This document shows positions 25,773-32,404 of a DNA stretch of 43,675 nucleotides, piece after piece (within the stretch, counting starts at the first letter, position 1; the number at the start of each line of letters is the position of its first letter). Made by a program: the position numbers and the translations under genes. The notes beneath the pieces are model-generated. The model made no database searches. It was not told the origin of the DNA and saw only the letters and a list, made by a program, of their open reading frames with translations. The stretch comes from Myxococcales bacterium (lineage in GTDB: Bacteria > Myxococcota_A > Polyangia > Polyangiales > JAFGIB01). The stretch covers positions 1 to 43,675 of the forward strand of contig JAPPOT010000060.1 in assembly GCA_028817855.1 (NCBI GenBank), read 5' to 3'.

Positions 25773-26603
25773 TCATGCCTCGGCCAGCTGCCGGCAGATG
25801 GCCTCCGTCTCGGGGTCCGCGGGGAAGTAGCTCTCGAGCTTGAGCTCCTGCAGCGTGACGTCGCGAGGTGCGTTGAAGACGGTGAGCGTCGTGAAGAACT
25901 CCAGCCGAATCCCATCGCGCGCCAGGGCGACGTTCAGGGTGGGCCCAGTGGCTTGCTCCAGATCGGGCTGGTGCCAGTCGTCCGGCACGCCGGGGTAGCG
26001 CAGTAGGTCGCTGATCAACGCCCGCAGGGCATCGTCCTGCGGACGGCCGAGCGCCTCGCGCTGCAGGCGCGACAGCAGCTCGCGCGCCAGGCATGGCCAC
26101 CCCAGGACATGCGGTCGCACCTGCCGCGGGTCGAAGATCATGCGCAGCGCGTTCGGGGGCCCCTCGAGGCTGTCGGGCTCGGCCACGAAGCGCGACAGCA
26201 CGCGCACCGCCGCTCCGTTCATGCGCACCAGGTCGTAGCGGCGGTCCATCACCCCCATTGGAAAGGGTTCCTGCTGCTCGAGCATGCGCGCGATCGCGCG
26301 CTCGACCGGCGCCGAGATGCCATCGAGGTCCGGCGCCTCGGAGTACACGGGCGACAGGGACGCGGCGGCAAGCAGGTCGTTGTGGTCGCGCAGGCTCAGG
26401 TCGAGCGCCGCGCCGAGACGCAGGATCATCTCGCGGCTCGGCTGGGCCCGACCGGTCTCGAGAAAGCTCAGGTGGCGACCCGACACCTCCGCCGCGACGG
26501 CGAGGTCGAGCTGGCTCATGCCGCGCGCGCTGCGCCAGTGCTTGAGCAGGGCGCGAAAGAGGGGGGAGGTGCGATCGGTGCTGGAGCTCACGCCGTTCAG
26601 CAT
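25773..26603 (-). CDS. XRE-type regulator with MmyB-like ligand-binding domain
   Basis: 276 aa from ATG 26603; GTG 26591 is possible. The N-terminal HTH_XRE (about 12-70) reads LLKHWRSARGMSQLDLAVAAEVSGRHLSFLETGRAQPS. The rest is the MmyB-like domain, with MDRRYDLVRMNGAAVRVLSRFV and a closing FFTTLTVFNAPRDVTLQELKLESYFPAD. That C-terminal domain has a PAS-like fold thought to bind small hydrophobic ligands. It is divergent from the DUF4345 gene with 95 bp between starts, so it probably controls that gene and itself. Confidence 0.9.
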   Translation of the reverse strand: MLNGVSSSTDRTSPLFRALLKHWRSARGMSQLDLAVAAEVSGRHLSFLETGRAQPSREMILRLGAALDLSLRDHNDLLAAASLSPVYSEAPDLDGISAPVERAIARMLEQQEPFPMGVMDRRYDLVRMNGAAVRVLSRFVAEPDSLEGPPNALRMIFDPRQVRPHVLGWPCLARELLSRLQREALGRPQDDALRALISDLLRYPGVPDDWHQPDLEQATGPTLNVALARDGIRLEFFTTLTVFNAPRDVTLQELKLESYFPADPETEAICRQLAEA

Positions 26604-26698
26604 ACCGCGCCGCCTGTCGCTCGCCCTTACCCGGGAGGGAATGGAGCTCTCAGGCGTCCGACCCCACAACGGAGGCATCACAACAAAGGAGAACGATC

Positions 26699-27142
26699 AT
26701 GCTCCGTACCGAGACCTCCGCCCGACTGCTGGTCGGGCTCAACCTGGTTGTCTACCTCGCCTATGGCGTCATCTTCGTGCTCGCGCCGAGCTGGGGGGCG
26801 CGCGCCTTCGGCATCGAGCTGACCAACGCGACCGCCCTGGCCGACTTCCGCGCAATCTACGGCGGGCTGCCGCTCGGCGTCGGCCTGTTCTTCGCGGCGG
26901 GTCTGAGGCGGCGGTCGCTGCTGCTCCCCGCGGTCGGGCTCAGCGGCATCTGCTCGCTCGAGATCGCCCTGGCCCGCGCGTACAGCTGGGCGGCTTCCGG
27001 CCGCCCGGACACGATCATCCTCGCCTTCATGGTGCTCGAGCTGGGCGCGGTCATCTGGGCGGGCTGGGTGTTCCGCCGGCTCGCCGCCGCGGGCGGGCGA
27101 GGCGAGCCGCGCTCACCGGAGCTGCTGGCCACGCCGTCCTGA
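26699..27142 (+). CDS. DUF4345-type small membrane protein
   Basis: 147 aa; ATG 26699 has AAGGAGAA at ideal spacing. Four hydrophobic helices: LLVGLNLVVYLAYGVIFVLAP, a segment around FRAIYGGLPLGVGLFFAAGL, LLLPAVGLSGICSLEIALARAY, and IILAFMVLELGAVIWAGWVF. The FRAxYGGLPLGxGLFF block is characteristic of DUF4345 proteins. The role is unknown; these genes often sit beside regulators. It is likely regulated by the divergent XRE protein. Confidence 0.82.
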   Translation: MLRTETSARLLVGLNLVVYLAYGVIFVLAPSWGARAFGIELTNATALADFRAIYGGLPLGVGLFFAAGLRRRSLLLPAVGLSGICSLEIALARAYSWAASGRPDTIILAFMVLELGAVIWAGWVFRRLAAAGGRGEPRSPELLATPS

Positions 27143-27174
27143 GGCGCGCGGGGCAGGACTGGACCGGGCTCTAA

Positions 27175-27194
27175 AAATAGACTAGGGTCTATTT
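27175..27194. promoter_or_regulatory. Palindromic operator for the TetR regulator
   Basis: AAATAGAC (27175-27182) and GTCTATTT (27187-27194) are exact reverse complements around TAGG. The site is strikingly AT-rich for this genome and ends 17 bp before the TetR start at 27212. Size and place are typical of a TetR autoregulatory operator. The overlapping TATTTAT could also serve as a -10. Confidence 0.75.
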
Positions 27195-27211
27195 ATGGCT
27201 CGGAGGCCAGC

Positions 27212-27823
27212 GTGAGTGGGCCCGTTGCGGGCACCGAAGCCCCCCAGGGGCGACGGCTGCGCAAGAAGGAGCGGACGCGGCGGGCGATCTACGACGCTGC
27301 GCTCGCGCTCTTCGCGGAGCGCGGCTTCGAGGACGTGACCGTGGAGCAGATCTGCGAGGCCGCCGACGTGGCGCGCGGGACCTTCTTTCTCCACTTCCCG
27401 ACCAAGGCTGGGTTGATCTTCGAGGCGACCGCGCGCCTGACCGCCGAGCTGCGCGAGCTGCTGGCCGAGCCGGGGCCCACCGCGCTGCACGATCTGCGGC
27501 GCGTGACGCAGTTCATCCTCGAACGCTTCGAGACCAGCCGCGAGGTGATGGAGCCGATGTTCCGCGAGGCCCTGCGCACGCCCGCCGGCGAGCTGCACGC
27601 CCAGCCCGACGCCGTCGAGCTCGGCAACCTGCTGGTCGAGCTCGTGCGTCGCGGTCAGCAGAGCGGCGAGTTCCGCGACGACGTGCTCGCCGAGCTGGTG
27701 GCCACCAGCTACATGGCGAGCTGCTCGACCATCGCCTCCGTGGTCATGAGCATGGGCCTGCGCGAGCTGGGCCCGTACATCGAGCAATACCTGGAGCTGC
27801 TGCTGCGCGGCCTGCGCGCCTGA
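27212..27823 (+). CDS. TetR family transcriptional regulator
   Basis: 203 aa from GTG 27212 with CGGAGG at good spacing. N-terminal TetR_N domain at about 18-65: RRAIYDAALALFAERGFEDVTVEQICEAADVARGTFFLHFPTKAGLI, including the recognition helix. The all-helical C-terminal domain is for ligand binding and dimerisation. The gene at 27839 starts 15 bp after the stop and is surely co-transcribed, so the regulator likely represses its own operon through the palindrome at 27175-27194. A six-codon frame from ATG 27195 ends across the GTG start (GTGA), which may couple translation. Confidence 0.93.
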   Translation: MSGPVAGTEAPQGRRLRKKERTRRAIYDAALALFAERGFEDVTVEQICEAADVARGTFFLHFPTKAGLIFEATARLTAELRELLAEPGPTALHDLRRVTQFILERFETSREVMEPMFREALRTPAGELHAQPDAVELGNLLVELVRRGQQSGEFRDDVLAELVATSYMASCSTIASVVMSMGLRELGPYIEQYLELLLRGLRA

Positions 27824-27838
27824 GCCACGAGGAAAGCG

Positions 27839-29224
27839 ATGACGACCACACCCCTATCCGAGCTCCAGGCCACGGTCCGCGCCCAGAAGACCGAGATCCC
27901 TCGACTCTACGGCAAGGTGGACTTCGACGCGGTGCCCGAACGCTTCGCCTCGGAACCCGACATCGCGAGCCAGCTGCCGAATCGATTCTCGCGCAAGCAC
28001 CGCGCCCGCGTGCTGGCCAACCAGGCCAACGTCGATCGCCAGCTCGCCTACACGATGCTCGGCGACGTGGTCGCCGACGCCTACGCGGCGCTGATCCCGG
28101 AGCACGGCTTCCGCAAGCTCGTCGACATGCTCGTGCTGGCCTGCGAGCGGGGCGTGGAAGCTGTCCCGGACGCGCCGCCCGAGCTGGAGCGTTTCATCGC
28201 GTCGATGGAGGCGCTCCCCGACTGGATCGATCCGAGGCTCAGCGCCGAGGGGGCGCGCGCCGGACGCGTCTCGATGGCCATCCTGGTCCCGTTCATGATC
28301 CGCGGCGCCTTCATCGCCACCTTCATGAACAAGTACTCCGGCCTGCCGATGGCGCTGACGGGGCAGCTGTCGAACTCCTCGTCGGTGCAGCGGGTCAAGG
28401 AGACGGCGAGCTTCTTCACGACCGCCACGCTGCCGGGGGCGCTCGAGCGCTCGGGTCCGGGCTTTCGCGCCGCGGCCATGGTGCGCCTGATGCACTCGAT
28501 GGTGCGGGCGAACCTGCTCATGCGCCCGGGCCGCTGGGACGTGCCGACCTACGGCATTCCGATCCCGCAGGTCGACCAGATGCCCGCCGGCATGATCCCG
28601 GCGATCATCTCCGCCAACCGCTGCGTGCGCGAGAAGCGCGACTTCACGCGGCGCGAGCGGGCGGTGGTCGAGCTCTGCCGCCACCAGTGCTTCCTGCTCG
28701 GCCTGCCCCACGACCTGCTGCCCGACACCCCGCGGGAGATCTTCGACGCGATCCTGCTCTACTCGGCCACCCTGCGGGACGGCTACGACGACGAGACCAA
28801 CGGCGAGCTCGTGCGCGCGACCATGGCGGCCTACCTGCCCGATGACCGCAGCCTCAAGAGCCAGGCCATCAACGTGATCGAGCGCAGCGTCTCCAAGGTC
28901 TTCTTCAAGCAGGCTTTCCGCGTCTCTGACGAGAAGGCGCAGCGCATGGGGGTCGTGCCCAGCCGGCTCGACTACGCCATCTTCACCGCCTTCCAGGCCT
29001 ACGCGGTGCCCGCCATGTCCGCCCACATGCTGCTCGAGCGATTGCCCGTGCTGGAGGGCATCGCCGATCGCTTCCTGGTCGAGCGCATCAACGAGCTCCT
29101 GGTGAGCTACGGCCACGCCGAGTACACCACCGATCCCGCCCGCTACGCCGTGGCGACGCGCGAGCGCGGCACCCAGGATGCGCCGCAGGAACACCCACAC
29201 GCGCACGCCCACGCCGCAGCCTGA
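27839..29224 (+). CDS. Lcp/MpaB-like (DUF2236) haem oxygenase family protein
   Basis: 461 aa; ATG 27839 follows GAGGAAAG. No signal peptide. Family features: LVDMLVLACERGVEAVPDAPPELERFI, the segment RVSMAILVPFMIRGAFIATFMNKYSGLP, then FRAAAMVRLMHSMVRANLL, whose His is the candidate axial haem ligand by comparison with latex-clearing protein. GRWDVPTYGIPIPQVDQMPAGM follows. These proteins cleave polyisoprene or oxidise related hydrophobic compounds in Lcp; here the reaction is unknown. The C-terminus is a His/Ala tail (EHPHAHAHAAA) that could bind metal. A TetR-DUF2236 pair is a common arrangement, suggesting induction by the substrate. Confidence 0.85.
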   Translation: MTTTPLSELQATVRAQKTEIPRLYGKVDFDAVPERFASEPDIASQLPNRFSRKHRARVLANQANVDRQLAYTMLGDVVADAYAALIPEHGFRKLVDMLVLACERGVEAVPDAPPELERFIASMEALPDWIDPRLSAEGARAGRVSMAILVPFMIRGAFIATFMNKYSGLPMALTGQLSNSSSVQRVKETASFFTTATLPGALERSGPGFRAAAMVRLMHSMVRANLLMRPGRWDVPTYGIPIPQVDQMPAGMIPAIISANRCVREKRDFTRRERAVVELCRHQCFLLGLPHDLLPDTPREIFDAILLYSATLRDGYDDETNGELVRATMAAYLPDDRSLKSQAINVIERSVSKVFFKQAFRVSDEKAQRMGVVPSRLDYAIFTAFQAYAVPAMSAHMLLERLPVLEGIADRFLVERINELLVSYGHAEYTTDPARYAVATRERGTQDAPQEHPHAHAHAAA

Positions 29225-29230
29225 CCCATC

Positions 29231-29254
29231 GGCGGGGCCAACCCTGCCCCCGCC
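29231..29254 (+). terminator. GC hairpin after the Lcp-like gene
   Basis: GGCGGGG (29231-29237) pairs with CCCCGCC (29248-29254) over a 10-bp loop, 7 bp after the stop. No T-run. It would end the TetR operon. Confidence 0.45.
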
Positions 29255-29461
29255 CTACCGGACGGATGACCGACGAGCCGCTTCGAGCAACTGACGTTGG
29301 GGTGCGCCCCGCGCCGGGAAGAATGGTCATTGGAAGCCGCTTCGCTGATCTGCTTTTGCCTGAGCGTTGCCCATGGATGGCTTTTGCTGCGAGGGTGGGC
29401 CATCAGACGGCACCGTCCGCGCTCTCAGGCGCAGATGCTAGCTGCCCCGGATGTGGAACCG

Positions 29462-30562
29462 ATGCCCCTGCCTGCTGACATGGAGCTGATCGAGCGCCAG
29501 AACGGCTACAGCCTCTACGCCTTTGAGGGCACCACGCCCCCTGCCACCGAGCCCATGATGGCGATGATGGGAGCGGCGTGGGGTCATGACTACGACGAGC
29601 GCGCCATCTTCCGCTACGACGAGCCCTACCTGCGCTGGCTGCTGCCCAAGGCTGGCAGTGTCGGCGTTCTGGTCACGGACTCACAGAACCAGTGGGTCGG
29701 GTGCATCATCGGCGTGCACCGCGAGCTGCGCTGGCACGGGAAGCCGCTGTCGGTCCTGTACTCCACTGCGCTGAGCGTACACCCGGCCCATCGTGGCAAG
29801 CGCCTGGCCATGAGGATGCTCGCCCTGTTGCACCAGCTCGGCCGGGAGCGCTGTGGCGCCGGGGTGCTGGCAGGCATCCTGGACAGCGATGCCTCTGGCG
29901 AGCCCACGGTCGCCGCGGTTGTCGCCGAGCAGGGTTGGCTGCTGCTCGAGTCGCCGCCACTCACCGTGTGGGGTTGCACTGCCGATCTATTGGCGATGGA
30001 AGCCTACGAGCCCCTCCAGGGGCTGGCCCGCATCGCGCTACTCCCGGGCTTGCGCTCACGAGCGGAATTCAAGACCCGGCGCGCGGACCGGGCCGTGCGG
30101 CTGGAGGCCGTCTCGCCACAGGAGCTGGAGCCGGCGGAGCTCCCAGAGGCGCCCCTGGTCACGCTCAACTGCGGAGCGCTGTCCGAGATGTACGGCCAGG
30201 CCCATCCCGAACGCAGTGGTACGCTCCGCGCTCCAGACTACGGCGTGAGCGCGTGCTACCACGTGCTGACGCTCTGCCGCCCCGGCGCACCCGACTGCTT
30301 GCTGGGACAGGTGCAGCTCATCTACGGGGGGTCTGCGCGCAGCGGGGCGCTGCTGCCGGTGCTGCGCGCGGTGACCGCGCGCATGCTGGACCTGGGCTGT
30401 GCCTCGGTGACACTGATGGACACGGGCCTGGTTGCGGGCCTCAGCTTGATTCGCGCGGGCTACACCCCACTGCCACGGTCCGTGCGATTCATCCTCTACG
30501 GCGACACTTCGGAGCTTTCGGGAAAGTCGCTCGATCGGCCGCTCCACGTCGAGCTGATGTAG
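29462..30562 (+). CDS. GNAT family N-acetyltransferase-like protein
   Basis: About 366 aa from ATG 29462; ATG 29435 and 29480 are alternatives, and none has a strong ribosome site. The first half is a GNAT domain: MMGAAWGHDYDERAIFRYDEPYLRWLL, the strand VGVLVTDSQNQWVGCIIGVHRELRW, then LYSTALSVHPAHRGKRLAMRML (about 100-120) with the acetyl/acyl-CoA-binding HRGKRLA loop. The second half looks like a degenerate second GNAT unit (LLPVLRAVTARMLDLGCASVTLMDTGLVAGLSLIRAGYTPL). Such two-unit proteins acylate amines. It lies next to a deiminase and an amine-forming PKS operon, so N-acylation of the product is possible but unproven. Confidence 0.72.
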   Translation: MPLPADMELIERQNGYSLYAFEGTTPPATEPMMAMMGAAWGHDYDERAIFRYDEPYLRWLLPKAGSVGVLVTDSQNQWVGCIIGVHRELRWHGKPLSVLYSTALSVHPAHRGKRLAMRMLALLHQLGRERCGAGVLAGILDSDASGEPTVAAVVAEQGWLLLESPPLTVWGCTADLLAMEAYEPLQGLARIALLPGLRSRAEFKTRRADRAVRLEAVSPQELEPAELPEAPLVTLNCGALSEMYGQAHPERSGTLRAPDYGVSACYHVLTLCRPGAPDCLLGQVQLIYGGSARSGALLPVLRAVTARMLDLGCASVTLMDTGLVAGLSLIRAGYTPLPRSVRFILYGDTSELSGKSLDRPLHVELM

Positions 30563-30582
30563 CCGAGGCACGGGCACCATTC

Positions 30583-30606
30583 GACGGCAGCCAGCCACGA
30601 GCCGTC
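30583..30606. terminator. Hairpin between convergent GNAT and deiminase genes
   Basis: GACGGC (30583-30588) pairs with GCCGTC (30601-30606) over 12 bp. It lies between the GNAT stop (30562) and the deiminase stop (30607). Confidence 0.4.
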
Positions 30607-31803
30607 TCAAGTCCCGGAGGGAATGTGTCTCGTGTTGCAGTGGACGCCACCGCCAAAGACGTTGAGCGCCAGCGTGTCGATCATGATGACCTCACGGTCC
30701 GGGAACAGCCCCCGCAGGACCTCGGCGGCGCGCTCGTCCTTGTGCTTGATTCGCTCGTCTGCGCCGGGCTGCCAGTAACGCTGCCCGAGCACCGCCCCGT
30801 TGGTGATGAAGAAGTTGCAGTAGCTGAGCGCCGGCAGGATCGTAGTGCCGTCACCGGACGGCCAGGGCGAGCCGTCGTGCATCGTGGGGCCGCCAACCAG
30901 CTCCTTGGCAAGGCTCCACAGCCCGTGGCACGGATCCTCGGGGGACATGTTCAAGTAGACGGGCTCGGGCATGGGCATGCGCACGATGTTGAACGGGCGC
31001 CCATCCTGGTCGCTCGCAGCCGCAAGGATGTCGTGGTTCTCATCCATCCGGGTCTTGTTGATCCTGTGAATGAGACTGCTGTCTGCCTCTGCTTCGCTCA
31101 CCTCGGCCAGCAGCACGGTGCCGTTTCCAACGAAGCGGCAGAACTCGTCGATGTGGCCGTTGGCTGAAGCGGAGCGGTAGGCGCTGAGAGAGCCGTCGGG
31201 GCCAGGTACGGGCCCCAAGAACATGTGCTGATCGTCGTAGGTCGGATGCTTGAGCCAGATGACCTTGTCGAGCTCGAAGATTCGCTTGTACTCGGCTTCG
31301 ATCTCGTCGCGTTCCATCCCCGGGTTGCGCTGGAGCTCCGTGCTCTCCACGACCATCATCACGCCCTTGCCGTTGAACTCCCGGCCGCCGCCCTCCCCGC
31401 ACACACGGGTCCACGCGTGCTCTCGGATACCCAAGGCGGCGGCCAGCTTGCGGTCGCAACGTTCGAGCTGCCGACTCAGCGGATGAACCTGCGGCAGGAT
31501 GCCCCAGGTCGTCCAGCCCACGTCGACGTAGCCAACAGCGCCACCTTCACCGACGACACACTCGGGGCCATAGTCGCGCGCATAGCAGCTGAGCCCCACC
31601 TCCGGAATCTCGACGAAGGTGATGCCATCAACCGGAACGTTGGCATCCGCGAGCACTTCGCGTGCATGCGCAACCATCTCGTCGGTGCCCGCGGCGACGA
31701 CCAGGGGTACTCGCCCGACAAGGGCCTCGACCTCGGCCACATGCACCTGCTCGACCGACAGGCCCTCGAGTGCATCTGCCGTCACGTGCCACGCCATGAT
31801 CAC
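30607..31803 (-). CDS. Peptidyl-arginine/agmatine deiminase family (PPAD-type) guanidino-group hydrolase
   Basis: 398 aa from GTG 31803 (ATG 31797 two codons in). The guanidino-modifying fold is clear: RDYGP (76-80), EGGGREFNGKG (137-147), GHIDEF (216-221) with catalytic His and Asp, and nucleophile Cys389 in FGGGVHCNTRHIP. Members hydrolyse agmatine or peptidyl-arginine to the citrulline-type product plus ammonia. It has more inserted sequence than typical agmatine deiminases. The family's N-terminal PGEWE motif is present but lies upstream of the first in-frame start codon (about 31835-31821), so the true beginning is unclear; see findings. It is transcribed away from the PKS operon with a shared 0.5-kb upstream region. 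Confidence 0.85.
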   Translation of the reverse strand: MIMAWHVTADALEGLSVEQVHVAEVEALVGRVPLVVAAGTDEMVAHAREVLADANVPVDGITFVEIPEVGLSCYARDYGPECVVGEGGAVGYVDVGWTTWGILPQVHPLSRQLERCDRKLAAALGIREHAWTRVCGEGGGREFNGKGVMMVVESTELQRNPGMERDEIEAEYKRIFELDKVIWLKHPTYDDQHMFLGPVPGPDGSLSAYRSASANGHIDEFCRFVGNGTVLLAEVSEAEADSSLIHRINKTRMDENHDILAAASDQDGRPFNIVRMPMPEPVYLNMSPEDPCHGLWSLAKELVGGPTMHDGSPWPSGDGTTILPALSYCNFFITNGAVLGQRYWQPGADERIKHKDERAAEVLRGLFPDREVIMIDTLALNVFGGGVHCNTRHIPSGT

Positions 31804-31858
31804 AGCGCTCTGGTCTTCCCACTCTCCGGGGACTCGACAGGAGTCTGGAGGCCTTCGA

Positions 31859-31909
31859 TCACCCTGCGCAGTCCGCCAGGCGGCCGGCGTGTCGGGACAT
31901 TTCTGTCAT
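31859..31909 (-). other. Possible displaced first exon-like segment of the deiminase (ATG in another frame)
   Basis: ATG 31909 opens a 16-codon frame reading MTEMSRHAGRLADCAG and ending at TGA 31861-31859. A +1 shift at that GGG-TGA enters the frame that reads RVPGEWEDQSAV and continues into the deiminase. The joined protein would have the expected family N-terminus. This may be a sequence or assembly error, a real mutation, or a +1 frameshift site. Confidence 0.4.
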
Positions 31910-32404
31910 CGGGTCCACGAAGTCAATCTGAGCCTCGACAATGTGGCCTCGGCCCCTGCAGCGGCGGACGCCCCGCGTGCGCGACGGCAGCTCCGGGCAC
32001 TCTCAGCGGCCCGGTGGGCCCGGCGGGTCGCCTAACAGGGGTCAAGCCCCAACTCGCACCATCGCCGTGCGCCCCGCAAGATTCAGACCCGGCAGAATGT
32101 GGCCACGCGACTGAACGTCCCCGAATGGACATGATTGTCCCCACAGCAAGCACAGCTTGCCAGCCTGACACCCACGTGACGCCCGCCATCTTTCGTGGAT
32201 ACCCACGCCTGCGGCCCTGGCGCGCGGCCCCCACGAATTGTCGCGATCGCATCGAGCGCCACTAGTGCGCGCCCCTATAGATAGTGCTACCCAAGTGCTG
32301 CACTGGCAGCAGTATGACGATCGTTTGCGGACAGACTCCGTGCGGCAAGGGCAGCCTTACGCCCTACTGGCCCCTCGTCGCGCCAGTTCAGGGCCTGGGG
32401 GGAC
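31910..32404. promoter_or_regulatory. Divergent regulatory region of the deiminase and PKS operon
   Basis: 495 bp with no convincing gene. The half nearest the PKS start contains a cluster of AGTGC/GCACT elements: palindrome CACTAGTG (32260-32267), AGTGC at 32264, 32283 and 32294, and GCACT at 32300-32304. Two of the copies are AGTGCT spaced exactly 11 bp apart, about one helical turn. A TATAGAT sequence at 32276-32282 could be a -10. The PKS start at 32405 has GGGGGGAC as ribosome site. Confidence 0.45.

Noticed and set aside
27854-29212. 452-codon minus-strand frame opposite the Lcp-like gene
   Set aside because: Composition is His/Val/Gly/Arg-rich and shadow-like; the plus strand has a recognisable family and ribosome site.
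32292-32308. TGGCAGCAGTATGAC as a sigma-54 promoter
   Set aside because: The GG-to-GC spacing and the -12 element do not match the TGGCAC-N5-TTGC consensus.
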